DNA of 39,373 bases from a virus, in IMG/VR virus record IMGVR_UViG_3300032245_000183, positions 1-39,373 of that record. One strand, 5' to 3'. Both the position numbers and the translations under genes were made by a program. The notes beneath the pieces were generated by a model. The model had not been told where the DNA came from, made no database searches, and saw nothing but the letters and a program-made list of their open reading frames with translations. This document shows positions 6,780-15,051 of the stretch, one piece after another; position 1 is the stretch's first letter; the number at the start of each line of letters is the position of its first letter.

Positions 6780-7796
6780 ATGCCAAGATTATCCTTAGGA
6801 CTTGGGATTCAAAACTCTCGTAAGGTTGGTGGAGCAGCCGCCCTCATCACCACCTCAAGAGCCTTTAACTCTTCAAATGTCCAAGTCGGCTCGACAAATA
6901 CAGGAGCTATACCAGATGATTGGGTAAGATCAGAAAGCACAGTAAGCTACGTCATCTTTGCAAACGACAACAGCGTAACAAGTATTGGAAGTTATGCGTT
7001 TTCTTATAGTGGCTTAACTAGCATCACGATTCCAAATAGCGTAACAAGTATTGGGAATCATACGTTTCGAAATTGTACCAGTTTAGCCACAGCTACTATT
7101 GGTACTGGAGTAACAAGTATTGGAGATTATACGTTTCGAAATTGCACTAGCCTATCCAGCATTACTATTCCTAACAGCGTAACAAGTATTGGAAGTTATG
7201 CGTTTTCTTATAGTGGCTTAACTAGCATCACTATTCCTAACAGCGTAACAAGTATTGGAAGTTATGCGTTTTCTTATAGTGGCTTAACTAGCATCACGAT
7301 TCCAAATAGCGTAACGAGCATTGGAAATAGTGCGTTCCAAAATTGTACCAGTTTAGCCACAGCTACTATTGGTACTGGAGTAACAAGTATTGAGTCTCGC
7401 GTATTTAGGGGAACCAGCCTAACCAACATTACCATCCCTAACAGCGTCTTAACTATTGGAAGTAGTGCGTTTTATCAATGTGCAAACTTAGCCAGCGCGA
7501 CCATTGGAACTGGAGTTACAAGTATTATGGATGGTGCGTTTAGGGAAGCAAATTTAACCAGCATTACCATACCAAGCAATGTAACCAGTATTGACACATA
7601 TGCTTTTCGTGGTAATACCAGCTTATCCACAGTTATTTGCCGTGTTGCACAATCAGTTTTTGTTGGACACGACGCATTTTTTGGAACCGCCTCGCCATTA
7701 GTTATACAAGCCAGAATTACCGACACATCTTGGACGGCTGGGGTTGGACTAACCTTCCAAGGAAACACAAATGTTACAGTGTTAAAGACCTTGTAG
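6780..7796 (+). CDS. BspA-type leucine-rich repeat protein (338 aa)
   Basis: After an N-terminal region of about 55 residues the protein is built from about ten LRR_5 (BspA/TpLRR) repeats of 22-23 residues, with the core pattern VTSIGSYAFSYSGLTSITIP. Such repeats form curved solenoids used for binding surface ligands. At DNA level three 56-base segments (from 6972, 7176 and 7242) are identical, two of them in tandem, so repeats have duplicated recently. There is no signal peptide. Its place just before fibre genes suggests a virion adhesin or fibre-associated protein. Transcription presumably comes from read-through or a promoter I cannot identify. Confidence 0.85.
   Translation: MPRLSLGLGIQNSRKVGGAAALITTSRAFNSSNVQVGSTNTGAIPDDWVRSESTVSYVIFANDNSVTSIGSYAFSYSGLTSITIPNSVTSIGNHTFRNCTSLATATIGTGVTSIGDYTFRNCTSLSSITIPNSVTSIGSYAFSYSGLTSITIPNSVTSIGSYAFSYSGLTSITIPNSVTSIGNSAFQNCTSLATATIGTGVTSIESRVFRGTSLTNITIPNSVLTIGSSAFYQCANLASATIGTGVTSIMDGAFREANLTSITIPSNVTSIDTYAFRGNTSLSTVICRVAQSVFVGHDAFFGTASPLVIQARITDTSWTAGVGLTFQGNTNVTVLKTL
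6972..7297 (+). repeat. Three identical 56-bp copies inside the LRR gene
   Basis: The 56-base unit beginning AGCGTAACAAGTATTGG recurs exactly at 6972-7027, 7176-7231 and 7242-7297. The last two are spaced by 66 bases (22 codons, one LRR), which is a clean in-frame tandem duplication. The first is 204 bases (68 codons) from the second. Confidence 0.9.
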
Positions 7797-7825
7797 AAAT
7801 CCTTATTTTAGTTCACACTACTTCT

Positions 7826-8626
7826 ATGTCTAAAACCATCCACTTTGTATCTGGCCTACCAAGAGCAGGGTCAACTTTGCTGATGAATTTGCTCGCACAA
7901 AACGAGAAAGTCCATTCAACAGCCACTAGCGGATTGCACGAAATTGGCTACATAGCCAGACAATTCCACAGTACCGAAGAGTTTAAGACCATCCCCAACC
8001 CCAAGGATGGCGAGACTTTGTTCTATGACTATGTAAGGGGTGGGTGCGAGAATGCTTTTAATAGGCTAACAGACCGCCCTATTGTAGCAGACAAATGCCG
8101 TTCTTGGATTGGGCATTTAGATATGCTTTTTGCAATCTGGCCTAATGCCAAAGTACTAGTTCCGCTTCGTGATATGCGGGGCATCCTATCTTCTTTTGAA
8201 AAGAAATGGCAGAAGCATCCATTTCCATTTACTGGCGTTGAAAAAGAAAATCCTCAAAACTGGACAACAATCGAGAAGAGGTCGCAGGGGTGGCTAAATA
8301 TGCCACCACTTGGCATTGCAGTTGAAAGATTGTCTGATGCGGTAAAGAGGCATAAAGACAAGTTGCATTTTGTTCACTTTGAATCTTTGACTGAAGAACC
8401 AAAAGAAACGATGCAAGCCGTGTGGAATTATTTAGAGCTAGACTCACCAATTCACGACTTTGATAATGTAGAACAATATACCACAGAACACGAACTTGGC
8501 TGGCCTTATGGAGATCACACTATCCGCAATAAGGTTGAGCCATTGAAAAAAGATTGGGATAACTTGCTTGGAAGAGAATTTTCTCGCAAGATTGACGAAT
8601 CATTTAAATGGATTAAAGAACTATAA
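7826..8626 (+). CDS. Sulfotransferase (PAPS-dependent, 266 aa)
   Basis: Residues 9-19, SGLPRAGSTLL, form the 5'-phosphosulfate-binding loop of sulfotransferases, and residues 111-128 (VPLRDMRGILSSFEKKW) match the 3'-phosphate-binding motif with its conserved Arg and Ser. The enzyme would move sulfate from PAPS to a hydroxyl or amine, likely on a glycan or protein. ATG 7826 is chosen because it starts right at the fold; the frame extends upstream but overlaps the LRR gene. It lies in the virion module beside receptor-binding genes, so modifying fibre, capsid or host surface glycans is plausible inference. Confidence 0.85.
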   Translation: MSKTIHFVSGLPRAGSTLLMNLLAQNEKVHSTATSGLHEIGYIARQFHSTEEFKTIPNPKDGETLFYDYVRGGCENAFNRLTDRPIVADKCRSWIGHLDMLFAIWPNAKVLVPLRDMRGILSSFEKKWQKHPFPFTGVEKENPQNWTTIEKRSQGWLNMPPLGIAVERLSDAVKRHKDKLHFVHFESLTEEPKETMQAVWNYLELDSPIHDFDNVEQYTTEHELGWPYGDHTIRNKVEPLKKDWDNLLGREFSRKIDESFKWIKEL

Positions 8627-8748
8627 TGCCAATTATGTTTATTGCCCTATTGCTATGTTCCTGCTCTCACAAGCCAGTGGATAGCAATGTTTTACCGCGC
8701 TATTCAGATATGGGTGCAGCATCCGACCTGGGGGCTACTAAGCCATGA
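8626..8748 (+). CDS. Very small lipoprotein-like protein (40 aa)
   Basis: Its ATG overlaps the sulfotransferase stop (TAATG) and its stop overlaps the next start (ATGA), so it is tightly coupled on both sides. The 40 residues begin with MPIMFIALLLCSCSHKP: a short hydrophobic segment ending in an LCSC lipobox-like site, then a Pro- and Ser-containing tail. It could be a second small outer-membrane spanin-like lipoprotein paired with the membrane protein that follows. The n-region has no Lys or Arg, which weakens the signal-peptide reading. Confidence 0.5.
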   Translation: MPIMFIALLLCSCSHKPVDSNVLPRYSDMGAASDLGATKP

Positions 8749-8972
8749 GCGAGGAGCAAGTGTGGAACATGGAAGTTAGGCTTGCTAGGATGGAGGAGCG
8801 TCAGCTTCAGCTTTACGCTATGGTAGAAAGGTCACTTGCTTTCCACGGGGATGTTGCTAATAGATTAGGAGCGTTGGAACATCTTCGCACGAAGGTTCTG
8901 GCTGTAGCTGGGCTGATAGGGCTTGCTTGCTCAATGGCCTGGGACGTGCTAAAAAACCGCCTTTCTAACTAG
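8745..8972 (+). CDS. XhlA-like coiled-coil/tail-anchored membrane protein (75 aa)
   Basis: An N-terminal heptad-rich helix (residues about 4-48) is followed by one C-terminal membrane segment (VLAVAGLIGLACSMAWDVL, about residues 51-69). This is the layout of the haemolysin XhlA family, which works with holins in several phages and prophages. Here it follows a tiny lipoprotein. It may be a holin-associated lysis protein or a membrane protein linked to the sulfotransferase island. Confidence 0.6.
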   Translation: MSEEQVWNMEVRLARMEERQLQLYAMVERSLAFHGDVANRLGALEHLRTKVLAVAGLIGLACSMAWDVLKNRLSN

Positions 8973-8980
8973 GAGACTAA

Positions 8981-9937
8981 ATGCCCACACTTGGAACACA
9001 GACGATCCAGACAAGCTATCCACAGCTACTCAAGACTGATGGCTTGGGCGGTATAGACGGCACGTTGCAGGCCATTACGGATGGTGACAATACATCTAGT
9101 GCGTTGCAACTATCTACTGCTGGGGTTAGATCTACAGGCACGCTGAATGTTGCTGGCGCGACCACGCTATCCTCCAGCCTAGCAGTTACTGGCGCAGTAA
9201 CATTGTCCTCTAGCCTTGGCGTTACAGGAGCAGTTACCTTTAGCTCCAGCATCTCTGCAACTACTGGAACTGCCACGATTGGCACGCTTTCAGCCAGTAC
9301 AGCTACAATTAGCACAGCAACTATTTCAACAGCCACAATCAGCACAGCAACAATTCCTCTCCAGCTTGGCAATGTTACCTTTGGGTCAAACATCACAGCC
9401 TCAACTGGTACGGCTACGATTGGAACTTTGTCGGCAAGCACAGCAACAATTTCTACGGCCACAATTCCGCTTCAACTTGGATCTATTACATTTGGCTCAA
9501 ATATAACAGTTTCTACTGGCACTGCCACGATTGGCACTGAGTCGGTAAACGTATCAACGATTGCTTCTGCTACATTTGGAACAGCTAGGATTACTGGCTC
9601 TACTGGGGGAGTTACAGCATTTAATTATGGCACTGCTGCATTTACTGGCGCAACCCTCCAAGACCTTGACTCAATAACAACTGGATCAAACATAACAACT
9701 GGAACATTTACAGTTTCTGGCGCAGCGATTGGTGATATTGTATTTGGTGGACTTACTTCACTTAGTTCAAGTTCTGGTACTGCTGGAGTTCCCGCCGCAG
9801 GAGCAAGAATGATGAGCCAATTTAGGGTTGAAGGCGCAAATGTTATTAGATACACAATTCTTAATACAGATATAGTTTCACACGGAACAATTCCAGCTGG
9901 CACGCTTTACGCAACTGCAATGAGGTTTATAGCTTAA
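8981..9937 (+). CDS. Repetitive tail-fibre-like protein (318 aa)
   Basis: An N-terminal region (MPTLGTQTIQTSYPQLLKTD) is followed by a low-complexity shaft of short repeats, notably STATIS/TATIGTLSAS and SSSLAVTGAVTL, then a C-terminal beta-rich knob from about residue 240. Such six-residue repeats form triple-beta-helix shafts in fibres. Two more fibre proteins follow. It most likely attaches to the tail through its N-terminus. GGAG lies 8 bases upstream of ATG. Confidence 0.75.
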   Translation: MPTLGTQTIQTSYPQLLKTDGLGGIDGTLQAITDGDNTSSALQLSTAGVRSTGTLNVAGATTLSSSLAVTGAVTLSSSLGVTGAVTFSSSISATTGTATIGTLSASTATISTATISTATISTATIPLQLGNVTFGSNITASTGTATIGTLSASTATISTATIPLQLGSITFGSNITVSTGTATIGTESVNVSTIASATFGTARITGSTGGVTAFNYGTAAFTGATLQDLDSITTGSNITTGTFTVSGAAIGDIVFGGLTSLSSSSGTAGVPAAGARMMSQFRVEGANVIRYTILNTDIVSHGTIPAGTLYATAMRFIA

Positions 9938-9938
9938 T

Positions 9939-10898
9939 ATGGCAAACATAATCAATCGTCAGCAGACATTTTCCACCAATGGTACGGTTACTGCGGCTGG
10001 ACTGCATAACCTAATTGATACCGCGCTTGTAAATTCTGCAATCATTAAGAATCAGCAAGAGATAACAACGATTGGTACGGCTGACTTGCTTCTCATTGCT
10101 CCAGACAGCGTTGACGCATCTCTAGCCCCACGGAAGGTAACAGTCCAGAACCTTGTTGACGATGCGTTTACTTCTGGAACTTTTACAAACCTTACTCTTT
10201 CTGGCGGCTTGACATACGGTAGTTCTACTGGAAGCAACACAGTCAGCACGAATGCGACAATTTCAACAGCTACAATTTCAAATCTTACCGCTGGAACTAC
10301 TACTGGAACTGCCGCAACAATCACAAATCTTACGGCTGGAACGACCACATCGACTGCTGGCAACATCACTAATGGGACAGTACAGACGCTTACGGCGAGT
10401 ACGGCAAATATTAGCCAAGGCTCTGCAAGTCTTACCCAGGGAACAATTGCTACGCTAAATTCAACAACTGGAACAATTGGTAACTTCTCAACAACTCTTG
10501 TTGGTGATCTAACAATCAGCACTGGATCGGCCACAGTTGGAACTAGGGTTGCTGTTGTTAATACCGCGCAGGAATATACTGCAGCACATAATTTTAACGC
10601 GACCACACTTGTGAGTGGCAACTCCATAGCGTGGAATTTGCAGTCTAATCAAGTCACAAGGCTTGTTCTTTCTACAAATGGAACAATGGCAGATGCAACC
10701 AATAAAGTTGACGGAGCTACATACATTCTGCTTGTTACCCAAGGCACTGGATCAAACACGTTGGATTGGAACGCAACGTATAAGTGGCCTAGCGCGACAA
10801 AGCCAACGCTAACTACTGGGTCAGGAAAAAGTGATATATTTACGTTTGTATCCGATGGGACGAGTTTATTTGGCGCGACATCGAAAAATTACTCTTAA
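9939..10898 (+). CDS. Tail-fibre-like protein with TATI repeats (319 aa)
   Basis: The N-terminus (MANIINRQQTFSTNGTVTAA) resembles attachment regions of phage structural proteins in which a short domain of about 80 residues precedes the shaft. Repeats such as ITNLTAGTTTGTAA and TATISTATIS follow, sharing motif style with the previous gene, so the two shafts are related. The last 90 residues (KVDGATYILLVTQGTGSNTL onward) look like a globular beta domain common at the end of fibres of aquatic phages. Probably part of the same fibre. Confidence 0.75.
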   Translation: MANIINRQQTFSTNGTVTAAGLHNLIDTALVNSAIIKNQQEITTIGTADLLLIAPDSVDASLAPRKVTVQNLVDDAFTSGTFTNLTLSGGLTYGSSTGSNTVSTNATISTATISNLTAGTTTGTAATITNLTAGTTTSTAGNITNGTVQTLTASTANISQGSASLTQGTIATLNSTTGTIGNFSTTLVGDLTISTGSATVGTRVAVVNTAQEYTAAHNFNATTLVSGNSIAWNLQSNQVTRLVLSTNGTMADATNKVDGATYILLVTQGTGSNTLDWNATYKWPSATKPTLTTGSGKSDIFTFVSDGTSLFGATSKNYS

Positions 10899-10901
10899 TG
10901 T

Positions 10902-11774
10902 ATGGCTTGGCCTGTTTTCCCATTTGGATTTCTTGCGCCTAAAGAATCGCAATTTAACCTAGAATTTTTAATTGCTGGTGGTGGTGGTGGTGGCGGCGGA
11001 GTTCCATCTTCTGCTGGTGGAGGTGGTGGAGGAGCAGGTGGATATAGAACTAGCTCTACTTTTACTGCATCTATTTCTCAAGCTTATTCTGTTATAATAG
11101 GAGCAGGTGGTGCTGGTGGTGCATCTGGCTCAAATAATGGATCAAGCGGCAATTACTCGGCATTTTCAACAACAACTGCTGCTGGTGGTGGATATGGAGC
11201 AACATTTTCAAGCAGCGGAGGAAATGGTGGATCTGGAGGAGGAGCATCTTGGAGTGGAACTGGTGGAACTGGAAACACTCCTTCCGTATCTCCATCACAA
11301 GGAAGTAATGGTGGCAATGCTTCATCTAGTCGAGGAGGTGCTGGAGGTGGAGGAGCATCTGCTATTGGGGTAGATGGTTCTTCTGTTGGAGGCAATGGAG
11401 GTGCTGGTTCTGCAAATGCAATTACTGGTTCAACTGTATATTATTCTGGTGGTGGTGGAGGAGGAGGAGGATTGGCTACCATTGGTGGAACTGGTGGAAC
11501 TGGCGGAGGTGGAAATGGTGGTACAAATTCAGATGGTACTGCTGGAGCAGTTAATTCTGGCGGAGGCGGAGGAGGACCCGGACTAGATGGCGGAGGATCA
11601 CCTGCTAGGGCTGGATCTGCTGGTGGGTCTGGTGTTATTATCCTAAAAGTACCAAGCGATTATTTGGCATCAGTTTCTGGTGGGGTAACAATATCAACAA
11701 GCACAGCAGTTGCTGGATTCTTGGTTTATTCAATTACAACTGCTGGAGCGTCTGATACAATAACATTTGAATAA
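10902..11774 (+). CDS. Glycine-rich fibre tip/adhesin-like protein (290 aa)
   Basis: From about residue 25 to 245 the protein is dominated by Gly-rich stretches (AGGGGGGGGVPSSAGGGGGG, GGTGGTGGGGNGGTNSDG), reminiscent of the polyglycine sandwich of fibre-tip adhesins and of glycine-rich phage fibre proteins. The last 45 residues (VIILKVPSDYLASVSGG onward) form a conserved-looking beta cap. The Gly tracts are coded mostly by GGT/GGA and give repetitive DNA that can recombine. A receptor-binding role at the end of the fibre is inferred from composition and order. Confidence 0.75.
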   Translation: MAWPVFPFGFLAPKESQFNLEFLIAGGGGGGGGVPSSAGGGGGGAGGYRTSSTFTASISQAYSVIIGAGGAGGASGSNNGSSGNYSAFSTTTAAGGGYGATFSSSGGNGGSGGGASWSGTGGTGNTPSVSPSQGSNGGNASSSRGGAGGGGASAIGVDGSSVGGNGGAGSANAITGSTVYYSGGGGGGGGLATIGGTGGTGGGGNGGTNSDGTAGAVNSGGGGGGPGLDGGGSPARAGSAGGSGVIILKVPSDYLASVSGGVTISTSTAVAGFLVYSITTAGASDTITFE

Positions 11775-11775
11775 T

Positions 11776-12141
11776 ATGGCACACTACGCATATCTTAATG
11801 AGGATAACATTGTAACCTCTGTAATTGTAGGGAAAGAAACTGACTCTACGTTTGATGGAGAATCCTATTACGGAAACGGATCAAAATGCAAAAGGACAAG
11901 TTACAATACAATTGCAGGCGTTCACTTGAATAATGGAGTTCCATTTCGCAAGAATTACGCTGGAATTGGATTTACATACGATGAGGCGCGAGACGCATTC
12001 ATTCCTCCAAAGCCATTTCCATCTTGGATTCTAAACGAACAAAGTTGTACTTGGGATGCTCCAGTAGAAAAGCCGATTGGCGATTATACTTGGGATGAAA
12101 ATGAGTTAAACTGGAAAGAGGTAACAAATGACGCTAACTGA
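11776..12141 (+). CDS. Fibre-associated hypothetical protein (121 aa)
   Basis: Starts MAHYAYLNEDNIVTSVIVGK, a beginning I recognise from small proteins next to fibre genes in aquatic phages. The rest has Trp- and Tyr-rich segments (GIGFTYDEARDAFIPPKPFP, SCTWDAPVEKPIGDYTWDEN) that resemble short carbohydrate- or chaperone-type domains of fibre assembly proteins. ATG 11776 is preferred to an in-frame start nine bases upstream inside the previous gene. It overlaps the tail tube gene by 14 bases. Confidence 0.7.
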   Translation: MAHYAYLNEDNIVTSVIVGKETDSTFDGESYYGNGSKCKRTSYNTIAGVHLNNGVPFRKNYAGIGFTYDEARDAFIPPKPFPSWILNEQSCTWDAPVEKPIGDYTWDENELNWKEVTNDAN

Positions 12142-12826
12142 AATTGCACAATTTGCTGGCGAGAAGGTTGGCAAGACCGACTCGGATACGCTTACATTCT
12201 TGCAGAAGTCGGCAAGCTTAGCCTACAGGCGTGTATGGGACTTTGCGCCTTGGCGTGAGACTGTTACTAACTCAACCTATTCGGTTGGTACAACTCGTCT
12301 TATTACTTTAGGGACAAATGTTGAAACACCTCTTTCTGTATCTTACAATGATGCAGAGGTTGACCCAATTGACTTGGCTACAATCATCAGCCAAGACCCA
12401 GGATTGCTTGACGATGCGCGTACTGGAGATCCAGACACTTACCATTTTACAGGTCGAAACAGCAGTGGCATTGCTGAACTAAACCTTTACCCAAGGCTTA
12501 AAACTGCTGGAACTACTCCATTGCGTGTTGTTGAGAAACTGAAGTGCCTTACCCGCACGAATGTTATTGTTGACTTTCCTCCATCACAAGCTGCGCTGGA
12601 TGACGAACTTCGTCTACCCCACGTTCATCATTTAGTTCTTGCATTGACCCACGCAGATGCACTTGAGCGTGAACGGCAGTATGCCAAGGCGCAGGCTATT
12701 ACGCAATCGGCCAATGCCGATCTTGCTTTGATGGCTAATTACGAATTGAGCCAGGTTGGTGGCGTGAAACAGATCACTCCACAGAGTCTTGGCGAGCTAA
12801 CCATAGAAGAAATGTTCTCGGCTTAA
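12128..12826 (+). CDS. Tail tubular protein A-like head-tail adaptor (232 aa)
   Basis: The N-terminal helix pair (MTLTEIAQFAGEKVGKTDSD, then AYRRVWDFAPWRETV) and the C-terminal helical part (LRLPHVHHLVLALTHADALE, residues about 165-205) fit the T7 gp11-type tail tube adaptor that binds the portal and nozzle. Length 232 is close to the family. The next gene fits the nozzle, supporting the pair. The call is by pattern and order rather than a strong motif. Confidence 0.65.
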   Translation: MTLTEIAQFAGEKVGKTDSDTLTFLQKSASLAYRRVWDFAPWRETVTNSTYSVGTTRLITLGTNVETPLSVSYNDAEVDPIDLATIISQDPGLLDDARTGDPDTYHFTGRNSSGIAELNLYPRLKTAGTTPLRVVEKLKCLTRTNVIVDFPPSQAALDDELRLPHVHHLVLALTHADALERERQYAKAQAITQSANADLALMANYELSQVGGVKQITPQSLGELTIEEMFSA

Positions 12827-12835
12827 AGGAGGCTT

Positions 12836-14686
12836 ATGCCTTTATATTCCGACAATTTGGACGATGCTCTGTCGTTTGACGGCATCCGCAGTTTTGCGGG
12901 TGGTCAAGCCAGCGGTCTTCAATCTGACCTATTAGCAGAGAATCAAGTCCAAGAGTTATACAATATGACCCTTTCTCCAAAGGGCAATCTTGAAACTCGC
13001 GTTGGGACTACAAGCTTTGCAACTGGAGCTACAACAACAGTAAATTCCGTTGGTGGGATGCGCTACTACGAAACATCAGCGTATCAACAACTGATTACTG
13101 TTAGCGGTGGAAGATTTTACAGCATTGAATCAAGCGGAAGCGCAACAGTTCATACTCCGTATACTGAATGGGCTAATACAAATATAACTTGGACTTCAGC
13201 TACAAATCAATGGAGAGATGGATACAACGTTGCTGAAGACATCGCTGTTTCATTTGCTCAATTTGTTGACAAGATGTATCTATCCGATTCTGATAATGAC
13301 CTGCATTTTTGGGATGGAACTGCCGTTGAAAGGCAGGGAGGAAAGGTAAGGGCAATCACAGTAAAAACTGGTGGAACTGGATATACAAGCGCAACAGCAA
13401 TTATTACTGGTCCTAGCCTTGGTGGTACGATGCCAGACTTAATAACAACTGTTGCTGGCGGTGCTGTAACTGGAGTAACAGTTGTTGATGGAGGGTCTGG
13501 ATACTCTGGCACGCCTACTGTTACAATCGTTGGAGATGGTTCTGGAGCTACGGCTACAGCCACAGCCAGTCCTCCTCCATCCAACTTGAGGCTTTTGGTC
13601 AATGCTGAAAACAGATTGTTTGGCGTTGGATCTGGTGCGAAAAGAAACACGCTTTATGCGTCCGACATTCTCGATCCTTCAGTATGGGACTTGACCAATA
13701 GCATTGTTGTAAACGGAGATGATGGGGATGAGATTACAGCAGTTGTTCCTTACTATAAAAACAGACTTATTGTATTCAAGAAACGCAGGGTATTCCAGGT
13801 TGATATTCCAAACGATGCCGCATCTGGTGCGGATTGGGTTGTTTCAATAATTTCAAACAATACTGGATGCGTGGCAAATGGAACTGCCGTACAAGTAAGT
13901 AGCGACATTCTATTTTTATCCGATAACGGAATACGCTCTCTTGTTAGGTCTGTTGCCGATGATTTTAGCTCAGTAGGAATACCAATTTCAGAAGTTGTCA
14001 AGAATGTTATTCAAAGCATCAATACGGATGCTATCCGAGTAGCTACTGCAATTTACTACGATAACCGCTACTTCCTTGCCATACCAACTGGATCAAACGA
14101 TTACAATGACACGCTGTTGGTTTATAACACAGCATTAAGCGCATTTGAGGGAACTTGGAGTCCACAGGTTATGCAATTCACCCTAACCAACTTCAACCAA
14201 GAAGGCTCTAGGGCGATGTTCAAGAAGACGGATGGGATTATTGAAAGGTATGCTGGTTACAAATCTCCAGCAGGAACTACATCTGAAGACTACAAAGATG
14301 CAGGCGTTGACTACGAATCCTATGTGCGCACAAAAGACTTTAACTTCGGCGATCCATTCTCGTTAAAGTACGGAAGTCATTTTGAGATTATTTTTGATAA
14401 TTCTTACTCAACCGATACGACTGTATCAATCCAGCGTGACATTGACGTTGGAGATATTGACGTTCAATCAAACATTGACATTTCAAGTTCTGTGCTGACT
14501 CTTCCATTTGTACTTCCAGCCGTCCTTCCAACATCAGTCAAGAAAAAGCTTGCCAGCGACCTGCGTAAGTACGAGAAATGGCGTTTGCTCAACATCAAGA
14601 TTTCAAGTGTTGCAAACAAGCTTGCTGTGCGCCAAATCACGGCAGCCGCAAATCCAGACACAATCGAGGTACAAAAGATTATATGA
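12836..14686 (+). CDS. Tail nozzle (tail tubular protein B-like), 616 aa
   Basis: Strong AGGAGG 4 bases before ATG. The protein begins with a region describing a DNA-facing beta domain (SGLQSDLLAENQVQELYNMT) and contains a beta-propeller style centre with NRLFGVGSG, YKNRLIVFKKRRVFQVDIP and DILFLSDNGIRSL, seen in nozzle proteins of T7-like and related podoviruses. A Gly/Thr repeat pair near residues 175-245 (TGGTGYTSATAIITGP; GGSGYSGTPTVTIVGDG) looks like inserted tandem adhesin-like units. Follows the adaptor gene and precedes internal virion genes, as in T7. Confidence 0.78.
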   Translation: MPLYSDNLDDALSFDGIRSFAGGQASGLQSDLLAENQVQELYNMTLSPKGNLETRVGTTSFATGATTTVNSVGGMRYYETSAYQQLITVSGGRFYSIESSGSATVHTPYTEWANTNITWTSATNQWRDGYNVAEDIAVSFAQFVDKMYLSDSDNDLHFWDGTAVERQGGKVRAITVKTGGTGYTSATAIITGPSLGGTMPDLITTVAGGAVTGVTVVDGGSGYSGTPTVTIVGDGSGATATATASPPPSNLRLLVNAENRLFGVGSGAKRNTLYASDILDPSVWDLTNSIVVNGDDGDEITAVVPYYKNRLIVFKKRRVFQVDIPNDAASGADWVVSIISNNTGCVANGTAVQVSSDILFLSDNGIRSLVRSVADDFSSVGIPISEVVKNVIQSINTDAIRVATAIYYDNRYFLAIPTGSNDYNDTLLVYNTALSAFEGTWSPQVMQFTLTNFNQEGSRAMFKKTDGIIERYAGYKSPAGTTSEDYKDAGVDYESYVRTKDFNFGDPFSLKYGSHFEIIFDNSYSTDTTVSIQRDIDVGDIDVQSNIDISSSVLTLPFVLPAVLPTSVKKKLASDLRKYEKWRLLNIKISSVANKLAVRQITAAANPDTIEVQKII

Positions 14687-15051
14687 CGGCTATTGAGTAC
14701 ATTGAGCAAAGCAATGTTCCAGAGGCTATGTGGCCAAACCTGGCTGAATGGTTTAGATGGTTTGAGAAGCAGGGAATGGTTGGGATTGTGCGTGATAAGG
14801 ATGGCATAGCTGGTGTAGCTTTGGCTAGGTGCATAAAAGATGGGCAAGAGCCTAATCATTATGTGCATAGCGAAGATGGCGAGAATGTGTTTGTAGACTT
14901 GACGATATCCTCAAAGGGTGCTAAATCCTTGGGATGCTTGCTGTTGCTCCTGGCGGAGCGTTTTGGTCCTCGCAAGCGGATCACTTTTAATCGTTCTGGT
15001 AAACCAAGGAGTTATGACTATATGAGTTTTATGCGAAAGGCGTTACGCTAA
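14683..15051 (+). CDS. GNAT-fold-like protein at internal virion protein A position (122 aa)
   Basis: ATG at 14683 overlaps the nozzle stop. The 122-aa sequence has a GNAT-like order: central strand VGIVRDKDGIAGVALARCI, then VFVDLTISSKGAKSLGCLLL and a C-terminal RITFNRSGKPRSYDYMSFMR strand-helix. Phage T7 has its gp13 gene directly after the nozzle, and that protein has been compared to acetyltransferases; I infer an equivalent place here. It may be an inactive structural derivative. Confidence 0.55.
   Translation: MTAIEYIEQSNVPEAMWPNLAEWFRWFEKQGMVGIVRDKDGIAGVALARCIKDGQEPNHYVHSEDGENVFVDLTISSKGAKSLGCLLLLLAERFGPRKRITFNRSGKPRSYDYMSFMRKALR

Noticed and set aside
6972-7297. CRISPR-like array
   Set aside because: The regular repeats are in frame, encode leucine-rich repeats, and have no variable spacers of constant size.
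9016-10627. Long antisense frames under the fibre repeats
   Set aside because: Their Val/Ala/Pro repeats are the complement of the fibre STATI-type repeats; there are no independent signals.
11092-11586. Several frames inside the glycine-rich fibre gene
   Set aside because: They are other readings of GGT/GGA repeats and give only low-complexity Leu/Val/Glu or Pro runs.
6780-11774. Diversity-generating retroelement acting on LRR or fibre genes
   Set aside because: No reverse transcriptase gene or template repeat is present anywhere in the window.
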